Notes: generated from the sequence alone by a model not told the origin. A DNA stretch of 64,000 nucleotides from Rhizobium lentis (GCF_014200175.1 NZ_JACHBD010000001.1:1054001-1118000), one strand, 5' to 3'; positions 1-7,235 are shown, counted from the first letter of the stretch. Program-made: numbers and translations.

Positions 1-46
1 CGAGATCATCGAAAACCTGCCGCGGGCAGCAAGTGTCGCCGCATAA
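1..46 (+). CDS. hmuS: HmuS C-terminus (haemin-degrading factor), partial
   Basis: An open frame enters from the left edge and stops at TAA 44-46, giving a 14-residue tail ending in VAA. It lies 11 bases before hmuT. Rhizobial haem loci run hmuS-hmuT-hmuU-hmuV, so I read this as the end of hmuS, the cytoplasmic haem-utilisation protein. The identity rests on position only, because the catalytic part lies outside the window. Confidence 0.6.
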   Translation, partial: EIIENLPRAASVAA

Positions 47-57
47 GGATCGCAACG

Positions 58-987
58 ATGACGATGCCTAACAATGTGCGCCGAATCCGTCCCTGGCAAC
101 TGGCGCTGACGGCGGCCGTCATGGCGCTGCCGCTGATCCCCTCGGCGCCGGCGGTCAAGGGCATCGCCTTTGTCCGTGCCGCCCGCGCCGAGGACAGGAA
201 GCTGGACACGTCGCGCCTGGTTTCGGTCGGCGGCGATGTTACCGAGATCGTCTATGCGCTCGGCGAGGAAAGCCGGCTGATCGCCCGCGACACGACAAGC
301 ACCTATCCGGAAGCCGCGCTGGAGCTGCCCAATGTCGGTTATATGCGTGCGCTCTCACCGGAAGGCATCCTCGCCATGAACCCGACGGCGATCATCGCCG
401 TCGAGGGTTCGGGCCCGGTAGAGGCGCTGGCCGTGCTGAAGAATGCCAGCGTGCCTTTCGAAACCGTGCCGAACACCTTTACCCGCGATGGCATCATCGC
501 CAAGATCGATCGCGTCGGCGCGCTGCTTGGCGTGCCCGACAAGGCGAAAGCACTTGAAGAAAAGGTCGCGGCCGATCTCGATGCAGCAATCGCCGACGCC
601 GAAAAGCGCCCGGAGACCGAGCGCAAGCGCGTTCTCTTCATCCTCAGCGCCCAGAACGGCCGGATCATGGCCTCGGGCACCGGCACGGCGGCCGACGGCA
701 TCGTCAAGCTTGCCGGCGCCGTCAATGCCGTCGGCGCATTCCCCGGTTATAAGCCGCTGACGGACGAGGCGATCATCGAAGCCAAGCCCGACATCATCGT
801 GATGATGAACCGCGGCGACGGCGCCGGTACCAGGAACGAGGACCTGCTGGCCCAGCCGGCGATCGCGCTGACGCCGGCCGGCGAGAAGAAGGCGATCGTC
901 CGGATGGACGGCATCTACCTGCTCGGCTTCGGCCCGCGCACGGCCGCCGCCGCGCGCGAGCTCAACGCGGCGATCTACGGGGGCTGA
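58..987 (+). CDS. hmuT: Haemin ABC transporter periplasmic binding protein HmuT
   Basis: This 309-residue protein belongs to the FecB/TroA helical-backbone binding proteins and captures haem in the periplasm for HmuUV. An N-terminal export signal with a basic start (NNVRRIRP) and a hydrophobic stretch covers roughly residues 10-45. The mature part begins near the VSVGGDVTEIVYALG segment typical of haem-binding HmuT/BhuT. An AAGGA ribosome site at 45-49 supports ATG 58. It is tightly packed between hmuS and hmuU, with the hmuU start 2 bases after its stop. Family and operon agree well; an alternative would be another iron-chelate binding protein. Iron control (Irr or RirA) is likely from the family, but no operator is visible here because the promoter lies outside the window. 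Confidence 0.9.
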   Translation: MTMPNNVRRIRPWQLALTAAVMALPLIPSAPAVKGIAFVRAARAEDRKLDTSRLVSVGGDVTEIVYALGEESRLIARDTTSTYPEAALELPNVGYMRALSPEGILAMNPTAIIAVEGSGPVEALAVLKNASVPFETVPNTFTRDGIIAKIDRVGALLGVPDKAKALEEKVAADLDAAIADAEKRPETERKRVLFILSAQNGRIMASGTGTAADGIVKLAGAVNAVGAFPGYKPLTDEAIIEAKPDIIVMMNRGDGAGTRNEDLLAQPAIALTPAGEKKAIVRMDGIYLLGFGPRTAAAARELNAAIYGG

Positions 988-989
988 TC

Positions 990-2099
990 ATGGCCCTGCC
1001 GCAAGCCATGACGCAACCAGGGCGACGCTTTGCGATGGCAGAGATCGGCGAAACCAGGGCGGGCGACAGAACGCGGCTCGCCGTGCTGGCGATCGCTCTG
1101 CTTGTCGCCGGCTCCGCCTTCGCAATGCTGTTTTCGGTGACGACAGGCACCTCGGATGCCTCGATCCTCGAGGTCATCGGCAATGTGACCGGGTCGGAGG
1201 CGGCGCTGAGCGCCCGTGACCGGATCATCATCTTCGATATCCGCCTTCCCCGCACGATCCTCGGCTTTCTGATCGGCGCCTCGCTGGCGGTCTCCGGCAC
1301 GGTGATGCAGGGCCTGTTCCGCAATCCGCTCGCCGATCCGGGCCTTGTCGGCGTCTCCTCCGGCGCAAGCCTCGGCGCGGTCGCCATGATCGTGCTCGGC
1401 AGCGGCCTCGCGGCACCGTTCCAGGCGTTCTTCGGCATCTACGCCTTGCCGGTGGCAGCCTTCGGCGGCGGTCTGGTCACGACGCTGCTGCTTTACAGGA
1501 TCGCCACCCGTCACGGCCAGACCTCGGTGGCGACGATGCTACTTGCCGGCATCGCGCTCGGCGCGCTCACCCTCGCCGTGACCGGCCTGCTGATCTACGT
1601 CGCCAACGACCAGCAGCTGCGCGACCTGACCTTCTGGAGCATGGGCTCGCTTGCCGGCGCCACATGGACGAAGATCGCCGCCGCCGGCCCGATCATCCTG
1701 CTGTCCTTCACCGCCCTGCCCTTCATGGCCCGCGGCCTCAACGCCATCACGCTCGGCGAGGCAGCCGCTTTTCATATGGGCGTACCGGTGCAGCGGCTGA
1801 AGAATGTCGCAATCGTCGGCGTCGCCGCGGCGACCGGTGCTTCCGTCGCCGTCAGCGGCGGCATCGGTTTCGTCGGTATTGTCGTGCCGCACATCCTGCG
1901 CATGGCAATCGGGCCGGATCACCGTTTCCTGCTGCCGGCCGCAGCCCTTCTCGGCGGATCGCTGCTGATCTTCGCAGACGTGCTGGCGCGCACCCTGGTC
2001 GCCCCGGCCGAACTGCCGATCGGCATCATCACCGCGGCGGTCGGTGGGCCGTTCTTCCTGTGGATCCTGCTGAGGCAGCGTTCACGCCTTGCCCTTTGA
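990..2099 (+). CDS. hmuU: Haemin ABC transporter permease HmuU
   Basis: This 369-residue FecCD-family inner-membrane permease would form the dimeric haem channel. After a short soluble N-terminus there are many hydrophobic segments spread over residues 28-360. The family block RLPRTILGFLIGASLAVSG (about 83-101) and the conserved FRNPLADPGLVGVSSGA motif that follows are diagnostic for FecCD/BtuC permeases. The stop codon is followed within 8 bases by the hmuV start, and the GAGGG over the stop serves as the hmuV ribosome site, so the two are probably coupled. Length matches the family. Confidence 0.92.
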   Translation: MALPQAMTQPGRRFAMAEIGETRAGDRTRLAVLAIALLVAGSAFAMLFSVTTGTSDASILEVIGNVTGSEAALSARDRIIIFDIRLPRTILGFLIGASLAVSGTVMQGLFRNPLADPGLVGVSSGASLGAVAMIVLGSGLAAPFQAFFGIYALPVAAFGGGLVTTLLLYRIATRHGQTSVATMLLAGIALGALTLAVTGLLIYVANDQQLRDLTFWSMGSLAGATWTKIAAAGPIILLSFTALPFMARGLNAITLGEAAAFHMGVPVQRLKNVAIVGVAAATGASVAVSGGIGFVGIVVPHILRMAIGPDHRFLLPAAALLGGSLLIFADVLARTLVAPAELPIGIITAAVGGPFFLWILLRQRSRLAL

Positions 2100-2107
2100 G
2101 GGCAATT

Positions 2108-2917
2108 GTGAGTGACGTACAGATGATCGAAGTTTCCGGCCTCTCCGTGCGCCTGTCAGGCAAATCAATCATCAGCGACGTCGCTTTCACCGCAAAGGCC
2201 GGCGAGCTGACCGCGATTGCTGGTCCCAACGGCTCCGGCAAGACGACTACGATGAAGGCGATCTCCGGCGAGCTTGTTTATGATGGCTTGGTGCGCATCG
2301 GCGGCGACGAGGTGAAGGGGCTGAAGCCCTGGCAGCTTGCCGCCATTCGTGGTGTGCTGCCGCAGGCAAGTACCATCTCGTTTCCCTTCACCGTGCGCGA
2401 GATTGTCCGCATGGGCCTGACATCCGGCCTCAATCTCAATCCCGAAAAGGCGGACGAGACGGCGGCCGCCGCCCTCGCGTCGGTCGATCTGACCGGCTTC
2501 GAAGGCCGCTTCTACCAGGAACTCTCCGGGGGCGAGCAGCAGCGCGTGCAGCTTGCCCGCGTGCTTTGCCAGATCGCCGAGCCCGTCGTCGACGGCAAGT
2601 CCCGCTGGCTGCTGCTCGACGAGCCGGTCTCCAGCCTCGACATCAGCCATCAGCTGACCATCATGTCGCTTGCCCGCGATTTCTGCGAACGCGGCGGCGG
2701 CGTCATCGCCGTCATGCACGACATCAACCTGACGGCGCTCTTTGCCGACCGCCTCGTGCTGATGAAATCCGGCCGCCTCGCCGCCGCCGGCTGTATCGAT
2801 GAGGTGTTGACCGATGAGACCATGCTCTCGGTATTCGGCTGCGCGCTGCGCATCAATCAGGTGCCTGCCGACGGCACTCCTTTCGTGCTCGCCCACAGCG
2901 CCGTTTCCCAAGGCTAA
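2108..2917 (+). CDS. hmuV: Haemin ABC transporter ATPase HmuV
   Basis: This is the ATP-binding subunit driving haem import. Walker A (GPNGSGKT), the signature LSGGEQQRV and Walker B (WLLLDEPV) are all present, followed by the H-loop VMHDINL. I chose GTG 2108 (269 residues) because GAGGG at 2098-2102 sits 5 bases upstream; ATG 2123 (264 residues) is the alternative and begins at the MIEVSGLSVR core. It is the last gene of hmuSTUV, followed directly by a GC-rich hairpin. Confidence 0.9.
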   Translation: MSDVQMIEVSGLSVRLSGKSIISDVAFTAKAGELTAIAGPNGSGKTTTMKAISGELVYDGLVRIGGDEVKGLKPWQLAAIRGVLPQASTISFPFTVREIVRMGLTSGLNLNPEKADETAAAALASVDLTGFEGRFYQELSGGEQQRVQLARVLCQIAEPVVDGKSRWLLLDEPVSSLDISHQLTIMSLARDFCERGGGVIAVMHDINLTALFADRLVLMKSGRLAAAGCIDEVLTDETMLSVFGCALRINQVPADGTPFVLAHSAVSQG

Positions 2918-2940
2918 CCGCCGAGCCCGGCGGAACTTTT
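2918..2940 (+). terminator. Hairpin after hmuV
   Basis: CCGCCG (2918-2923) pairs with CGGCGG (2928-2933) and is followed by AACTTTT. It starts on the base after the hmuV stop and probably ends the hmu operon. The stem is short. Its right edge overlaps the GGAAC of the next promoter. Confidence 0.55.
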
Positions 2941-2956
2941 GATCGCCCGGGACGTT
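2932..2956 (+). promoter_or_regulatory. EcfG-type (general stress) promoter for the DUF883 operon
   Basis: GGAAC at 2932-2936 is followed after exactly 16 bases by CGTT at 2953-2956. This matches the alphaproteobacterial EcfG consensus (GGAAC, 16-17 bases, CGTT). It lies 110 bases before ATG 3066. The same pattern occurs at the core stress genes of this window. Confidence 0.75.
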
Positions 2957-3065
2957 GTCGGCAGTGATTTGGGTCAATGCCGCGCGGTCTCATCTATGCA
3001 ACGAACGGTGGTGACCCGGTGCAGAACAGGCGGGCTTGCGCGCGCCCCAGCCATTGGAGACAGCC

Positions 3066-3410
3066 ATGACCTATTCTATCTTTCACTCCGGCCGCAGCCG
3101 CCGCAACGGCACCTTCCACAATTTCGAATCCGGCATCGAGGAACAGATTGAGGCGCTGCGCGATGAGCTTGCGGAACTGACGCGCTTGGTCGGCAAGAGT
3201 TCGCGCCATCAGGGCGATAAGATGCGCAGCCAGGCAAGTGCGGGCTATGAGGAACTGCTCAGCCGCAGCGAGGATCTCTTACGCGAATTGCAGCATGGCT
3301 ACGAGCGCGGCGCGACCGAGATGCGCGAGACCGTGCGCAAGCATCCGCTGGCCACGATCGGCGCCGCAGCAGCCTTCGGCCTGGCTATCGCCTTCCTCGC
3401 GCGGCGCTGA
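3066..3410 (+). CDS. DUF883 (ElaB/YqjD-like) membrane-anchored protein
   Basis: This 114-residue protein has a long, charged, coiled-coil-like stretch (about residues 22-90, rich in Glu, Arg, Leu and Gln). It ends in one hydrophobic segment (HPLATIGAAAAFGLAIAFLA) and a basic C-terminus RR. That is the architecture of the DUF883/ElaB family, C-terminally anchored proteins that bind ribosomes and are induced in stress or stationary phase in E. coli. GGAGA at 3056-3060 selects ATG 3066. An EcfG-type promoter lies upstream, so it is probably a member of the general stress regulon. The next gene follows after 9 bases. Confidence 0.85.
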   Translation: MTYSIFHSGRSRRNGTFHNFESGIEEQIEALRDELAELTRLVGKSSRHQGDKMRSQASAGYEELLSRSEDLLRELQHGYERGATEMRETVRKHPLATIGAAAAFGLAIAFLARR

Positions 3411-3419
3411 GGACGCGCG

Positions 3420-3818
3420 ATGCTATCGATCCTCAGCCTGCTGACAGGCGCAAGCGTGCACCGGACCATCACGCGCGCCAAGCGCACCAGCATCTTCATC
3501 GCGCTCGCGCTGCTCTTCCTCCTCACAGCCTATGCGCTGGCGGTTGCCGCCGGAGCTATCTGGCTTGCCGGCATCTACGGTCCGTTCGCCGCCGTTCTCT
3601 TCATGGCCGTCGGTGCGCTGTTGATCGGCATAATCCTGCTCGCCGCGATGGCGATCGCCAATGCCCGGGAGAAACGCCGCGCCCGCGAGCGCCGCGCAGC
3701 GTTGGAATCGCTGGCGGCAGTCGGCCTCGGCCTCGTCCGCGCCCAGCCGCTGCTGACCGCTGGCGTGCTGGCGGCAATCGTCGCGGCCAATCTGGTGGGG
3801 TCGAAGCGGGAGGATTGA
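3420..3818 (+). CDS. Small integral membrane protein, partner of DUF883 protein
   Basis: This 132-residue protein has two clear membrane segments (about 26-50 and 54-80), a very basic loop (REKRRARERRAALE, about 82-96) and a third weakly hydrophobic segment near the C-terminus. I do not recognise a named family; phage-holin-like (Phage_holin_3_6) or DUF1469-type envelope proteins have this shape. It sits 9 bases after the DUF883 gene and should share its EcfG promoter, which suggests an envelope role under stress. Function is unknown. Confidence 0.75.
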   Translation: MLSILSLLTGASVHRTITRAKRTSIFIALALLFLLTAYALAVAAGAIWLAGIYGPFAAVLFMAVGALLIGIILLAAMAIANAREKRRARERRAALESLAAVGLGLVRAQPLLTAGVLAAIVAANLVGSKRED

Positions 3819-3989
3819 ATTCTTTGCATCGCCCGTCTCCCGGACGCCTAAGAGGTGGAGCCCCACCTTTCCTCCCTCATTCCTGTGCCTGCCGCAAGGA
3901 CTTCGAGCGGCGGCCTGGATTCCGGTGATGAGGGGGGAGAGGCTAGCGCCCGCAATACACACGCGGCACCCTCGCGCTCCCGGCAGCCC

Positions 3990-4020
3990 AAAAAGGCCGG
4001 CGTCTCAGGGGCAGCCGGCC
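3990..4020 (-). terminator. Terminator of the nepR-ecfG operon
   Basis: On the minus strand GGCCGGC (4020-4014) pairs with GCCGGCC (4001-3995), followed by TTTTT (3994-3990). It lies 21 bases beyond the end of the sigma factor gene. The rest of 3819-4040 shows no gene. Confidence 0.8.
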
Positions 4021-4040
4021 GTTCTCCCATCACAACCTCG

Positions 4041-4598
4041 TCAGAACGCAAATGCCTTCGAGGTCAGCGGCGCCGAGGTGGCGTCGGGGCCGAAATCGGC
4101 TTCGCCTGAGATCTGCAGCAATTCCTGCAGGCGTTGGCGGGCGCGGTTGACGCGGCTCTTAATGGTGCCGACGGCGCAGCCGCAGATTTCGGCGGCCTCC
4201 TCGTAGGAAAAGCCCGAGGCGCCGACGAGGATGATCGCTTCGCGCTGGTCCGGCGGCAGCTGATCGAGCGCCTTCTTGAAGTCCTGCAGATCGAGCGCGC
4301 CATATTGCGAGGGGTGCATCGCCATCGATTCGGTGAACAAGCCGTCGCTGTCCTGCACCTCGCGGCCGCTTTTCCGCATCTGGCTGTAGAGCTCGTTGCG
4401 CAGGATCGTGAAGAGCCAGGCCTTCATATTGGTGCCCATCTCGAAATGATCCTGCTTGGCCCAGGCTTTCATGATCGTATCCTGGACGAGATCGTCGGCA
4501 CGGTCGTGGCGTCCGATGAGCGAGATCGCGAAGGCGCGAAGACTGGGCAGCGCCGCCAGCAGTTCCCGCTTGAAGCTGGGTTGCATTTTATCTTCCAT
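4041..4598 (-). CDS. ecfG: ECF sigma factor EcfG (general stress response; RpoE4-type)
   Basis: This 185-residue ECF sigma factor has region 2 (DRADDLVQDTIMKAW, about 32-46, then TNMKAWLFTILRNELYSQ) and region 4 (LDQLPPDQREAIILVGASGFSYEEAAEICGCAVGTIKSRVNRAR). It directs RNA polymerase to GGAAC/CGTT promoters when released from NepR by phosphorylated PhyR. Its neighbours nepR (upstream, 10 bases away) and divergent phyR make the EcfG identity firm. In R. etli the equivalent gene is called rpoE4. A palindromic promoter region with EcfG elements lies upstream of nepR, implying autoregulation. A terminator follows. Confidence 0.93.
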   Translation of the reverse strand: MEDKMQPSFKRELLAALPSLRAFAISLIGRHDRADDLVQDTIMKAWAKQDHFEMGTNMKAWLFTILRNELYSQMRKSGREVQDSDGLFTESMAMHPSQYGALDLQDFKKALDQLPPDQREAIILVGASGFSYEEAAEICGCAVGTIKSRVNRARQRLQELLQISGEADFGPDATSAPLTSKAFAF

Positions 4599-4608
4599 GC
4601 GGGCGATC

Positions 4609-4815
4609 CTATTCGGCCATCTTGGCGGAAGCCATCATCTCGGCATGGTCGAGCTTTTCGAGAAGATCGAGAAAACGATCGGGGATCGCTTCATCCTGTA
4701 CGGCTGCATAGAGCGACCGCAATTTGACGCCGATCTGATTGTTCGGGTCCAGGATATCGCTTGCCCGCAGCTCCAGCTGTCGCTGATCGGCCGCTTCTTT
4801 CTTGCGTGTGGTCAT
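4609..4815 (-). CDS. nepR: NepR anti-sigma factor
   Basis: This 68-residue protein has the NepR core (IGVKLRSLYAAVQDEAIPDRFLDLLEKLD, residues about 29-57) that folds as two helices around EcfG. It holds EcfG inactive until phosphorylated PhyR titrates it. The start is set at the ATG giving MTTRKKEA; an upstream in-frame ATG at 4857 would add 14 residues without family support. It is cotranscribed with ecfG, 10 bases apart, and opposite to phyR. The leader from the predicted start of transcription is about 145 nt. Confidence 0.9.
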   Translation of the reverse strand: MTTRKKEAADQRQLELRASDILDPNNQIGVKLRSLYAAVQDEAIPDRFLDLLEKLDHAEMMASAKMAE

Positions 4816-4967
4816 CAATTCGTCTTCTCGCCGGTTGTCTGTTCTAGGGGCGTGCACGGCATCATCATGACTTCAACCAGCGAGACCGAGGCTTTCGATC
4901 ATCGATGTCGCCGAGGTTTGCCGCTGCGTGGCTCAAAATGTTACGCCCTTTCTATGTCGGCTGGAAT

Positions 4968-4992
4968 AATGCGGCGCGGCAAAAAAAGTTCC
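4968..4992 (-). promoter_or_regulatory. EcfG-type promoter for nepR-ecfG
   Basis: Read on the minus strand, GGAAC (4992-4988) is followed after 16 bases by CATT (4971-4968), one mismatch from CGTT. It is the mirror half of an 11-bp inverted repeat shared with the phyR promoter. Confidence 0.55.
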
Positions 4993-5001
4993 TGCCGTTC
5001 C

Positions 5002-5026
5002 GGAACTTTTTTATCAAGATGACGTT
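5002..5026 (+). promoter_or_regulatory. EcfG-type promoter for phyR
   Basis: GGAAC (5002-5006), 16 bases, CGTT (5023-5026). The predicted transcript starts about 40 bases before ATG 5072. It forms the right arm of the inverted repeat whose left arm is at 4982-4992. Confidence 0.8.
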
Positions 5027-5071
5027 AATCGGTCATTGGAGCCAATGCCGGCCTGTATACAGGAGCCATAT

Positions 5072-5866
5072 ATGACACTTTCTACTCGAATTGCGCCGCA
5101 CCTGCCTTATCTGCGTCGCTATTCCCGCGCACTGACCGGCACTCAGACTTCGGGCGACGCCTATGTCGCCGCCGTTCTTGAAGCCATCATCGCGGATCTG
5201 TCGATTTTCCCGGATACGGCGAATGACCGGGTCGCCCTCTACAAACTGTTTACACAACTGTTTGGTTCCACTGCAGTCCAGATTCCAGAGCCGACCTCGC
5301 CATATGCGTGGGAACAGCGCGCGACCCTCAATCTGTCCAAAGTTTCGCCAGGCGCCCGTCAGGCCTTTCTGCTCGCTTCCGTGGAGAATTTCCGCGTCGC
5401 CGAAATCGCAGAAATTCTCGAGCTCGACGAACAGGATGTCATGCAGTTGCTCGACAAGGCTTCGCAGGAGATTTCCCGCCAGGTGGCAACCGACATCATG
5501 ATCATCGAGGACGAACCGCTGATCGCCATGGATATCGAACAGATGGTCGAAAGTCTCGGCCACCGCGTCACCGGCATCGCCCGCACCCATGCCGAAGCCG
5601 TCGCGCTTTACAACAAGACCAAGCCAAGCATGGTGCTCGCCGACATCCAGCTTGCCGACGGCAGTTCCGGCATCGATGCCGTCAACGACATTCTCAAGAC
5701 GTCGAGCGTGCCGGTGATCTTCATCACCGCTTTCCCGGAACGGCTCCTGACCGGCGAGCGCCCCGAACCGACTTTCCTCGTTACCAAACCTTTCAACCCA
5801 GACATGGTCAAGGCACTGATCAGCCAGGCGCTTTTCTTCAATGAATCGACCAAGGTAGCCGCCTGA
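5072..5866 (+). CDS. phyR: PhyR, anti-anti-sigma response regulator
   Basis: This 264-residue protein has an N-terminal ECF-sigma-like domain (residues about 1-130, including the region-4-like helix ARQAFLLASVENFRVAEIAEIL) fused to a C-terminal receiver (about 137-258). Receiver landmarks are IIEDE (acidic pocket), phospho-acceptor Asp191 in MVLADIQLADG, and the Lys of LVTKPF. When phosphorylated, the sigma-like domain binds NepR and frees EcfG. AGGAG at 5061-5065 fixes ATG 5072. The gene is divergent from nepR-ecfG and precedes a candidate cognate kinase. The domain order is unique to PhyR. Confidence 0.96.
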   Translation: MTLSTRIAPHLPYLRRYSRALTGTQTSGDAYVAAVLEAIIADLSIFPDTANDRVALYKLFTQLFGSTAVQIPEPTSPYAWEQRATLNLSKVSPGARQAFLLASVENFRVAEIAEILELDEQDVMQLLDKASQEISRQVATDIMIIEDEPLIAMDIEQMVESLGHRVTGIARTHAEAVALYNKTKPSMVLADIQLADGSSGIDAVNDILKTSSVPVIFITAFPERLLTGERPEPTFLVTKPFNPDMVKALISQALFFNESTKVAA

Positions 5867-5886
5867 GACGCAATTTTCCGGCCTTC

Positions 5887-5912
5887 GGAACCAATCCGTC
5901 GAAACAGGCGTT
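5887..5912 (+). promoter_or_regulatory. EcfG-type promoter for the stress kinase
   Basis: GGAAC (5887-5891), 17 bases, CGTT (5909-5912). It lies 20 bases after phyR and gives a leader of about 120 nt before GTG 6040. That leader contains an 8-bp hairpin with a 4-base loop (CTGGAGGG 5986-5993 / CCCTCCAG 5998-6005). Confidence 0.75.
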
Positions 5913-6039
5913 CCGGTGCTGCCGGGACGCGCCGAAGGCCTTAACGGTTTTTGCAGCGCTTTGTTCTAAAGTCGGCAGGCGGTTTCTGGAGGGCGTTCCC
6001 TCCAGCGACGTTCAAGACGTCACAAGGAAAGGCGGCCGA

Positions 6040-7053
6040 GTGAATACGACTGAACCATTGTCGGGCACGCCTTTCACCTTCGAAGGCAAAGCCGCAATGA
6101 TGGAACGGGCGCTCGGCAGCGCCGGTATTTCAATACTCTGCCAGGACGCCCGGCTTTCGATTTTCTACGCCGAAAATCTGCCGCCGTATTTCGCGGCGCG
6201 CTTCATGCCCGGCAGCACTGATGCTGGCCTTTTCGGCGATATCCATGGGCAGTATCTGACAGCGCTGAAACACAAGGTGCTGGAGACCGGCATCCCCAAC
6301 AATGCCGAGGTCGAGATCGACGTCGACGGCGAAATGCGCACCTATGAACTGAAAATCCAGCGCACCGGTGAACGCGGCACGCATGGGCTTCTGTCCGTCA
6401 TGACCGAGGTCACCGAAAGCCGGCACCGTGAAAAAGTACTGAAATCGCTGCTGCGCGAACTCTCGCACCGCTCGAAGAACCTTCTTGCCATCATCCAGGG
6501 CATTGCCACGCAGACGGCGCGCAACACGCTCTCTCTCGACAGTTTCCTCCTGAAGTTCCGCGGGAGGCTGCAATCGCTTTCCAATTCCCAAGACCTGATC
6601 ACGGATTCGAGCTGGCGCGGCGCCTATCTTTTCGAACTCGCCGAAAAACAGTTCGCCCCCTACTGGCCGGAAACATCAGGCTCCATGCCGATCTACGGCA
6701 TTAACGCGCATCTGACGCCGAATGCCGCCGTGCATCTGGGGCTTGCCCTCCACGAACTCATCGTCAACTCCGCCTCCTATGGCGCAATTGCCGGCGGCGC
6801 TGCCTCCATCACGCTCAACTGCCGGGAAGCTGCGATCGGCGACAGAAGGGCGATCGAGATCGCCTGGGCGGAAGTGCTGCAGGATCAGTCGGAAGTCCAC
6901 GAATTCAGTGACAACAGCTTCGGCCGCACCGTGCTGGAGCGTGTCGTGCCCTCGTCGGTCAACGGCAAGGCGGAACTGAATCTTGTGCCCGGCCGCATCG
7001 AATATCGGCTGACCATTCCGGAGACCGAATTCGAAATCTTCAAACGCATCTGA
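6040..7053 (+). CDS. PAS-HWE/HisKA_2 sensor histidine kinase (PhyR-kinase type)
   Basis: This 337-residue kinase has no evident membrane segment. A PAS-like sensory domain spans about residues 23-130, then the phospho-acceptor block RELSHRSKNLLAIIQ (His143) of the HisKA_2/HWE families. An HWE-type ATPase domain follows, with ALHELIVNSASYGA as N-box. HWE/HisKA_2 kinases are the usual PhyR activators, and its position next to phyR with an EcfG-type promoter supports that role. Translation appears to start at GTG 6040, with AAGGAAAGG 8-16 bases upstream. Stress input is unknown. A minus-strand small-RNA candidate lies just downstream. Confidence 0.85.
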   Translation: MNTTEPLSGTPFTFEGKAAMMERALGSAGISILCQDARLSIFYAENLPPYFAARFMPGSTDAGLFGDIHGQYLTALKHKVLETGIPNNAEVEIDVDGEMRTYELKIQRTGERGTHGLLSVMTEVTESRHREKVLKSLLRELSHRSKNLLAIIQGIATQTARNTLSLDSFLLKFRGRLQSLSNSQDLITDSSWRGAYLFELAEKQFAPYWPETSGSMPIYGINAHLTPNAAVHLGLALHELIVNSASYGAIAGGAASITLNCREAAIGDRRAIEIAWAEVLQDQSEVHEFSDNSFGRTVLERVVPSSVNGKAELNLVPGRIEYRLTIPETEFEIFKRI

Positions 7054-7075
7054 GGTGGGAAATAAAGTCGGGCGA

Positions 7076-7116
7076 AAACAGAAAAACAGCCGGTGCGAGG
7101 GCGGCGCACCGGCTGT
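7076..7116 (-). terminator. Strong terminator of the small RNA
   Basis: ACAGCCGGTGCG and CGCACCGGCTGT form a perfect 12-bp stem with a 7-base loop. On the minus strand it is followed by TTTTCTGTTTT; on the plus strand the tail is CTTCACT, so it acts best leftward, though it may also end the kinase transcript. Confidence 0.8.
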
Positions 7117-7204
7117 CTTCACTCACCGGGAGGGGACCGTGAGTACGTCCGGATAGTGGGTTGGGGGCGCGCATGTTGGGTCGATGCGATCACCATCCGG
7201 ATAT
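7076..7204 (-). ncRNA. Putative EcfG-dependent small RNA with C-rich loop (GsrN-like candidate)
   Basis: Minus-strand unit of roughly 125-130 nt without an open frame. It has its own EcfG-type promoter (7235-7211) and ends in a 12-bp stem (7116-7105 with 7097-7086) followed by TTTTCTGTTTT. The 5' part can fold: CCGGATGGTG (7200-7191) pairs over 10 bp with CACTATCCGG (7158-7149), leaving a loop that exposes GCGCCCCCAACC. A second C-rich run, GGTCCCCTCCCGG, lies before the terminator and is complementary to ribosome-site-like sequence. Caulobacter GsrN is a sigma-T-dependent small RNA with a C-rich loop; similarity in promoter and architecture is my inference, not an alignment. Confidence 0.65.
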
Positions 7205-7210
7205 CGCGAT

Positions 7211-7235
7211 AACGATGACGTCCAAATTTGGTTCC
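7211..7235 (-). promoter_or_regulatory. EcfG-type promoter of the small RNA
   Basis: On the minus strand GGAAC (7235-7231), 16 bases, CGTT (7214-7211). It reads away from preT into a region with no minus-strand gene, and the transcript meets a strong terminator about 120 bases on. Confidence 0.75.

Noticed and set aside
1664..2107. N-terminal extension of HmuV by about 148 codons
   Set aside because: It overlaps hmuU in a different frame and has Arg/His-rich shadow composition; GTG 2108 or ATG 2123 gives the family length.
3819..4040. Small gene between the membrane-protein gene and ecfG
   Set aside because: Frames are short, Pro/Arg-rich and without ribosome sites; the region holds the ecfG terminator.
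7141..7204. Riboswitch for preT
   Set aside because: The structured segment is best read on the minus strand, with its own promoter and terminator, and points away from preT.
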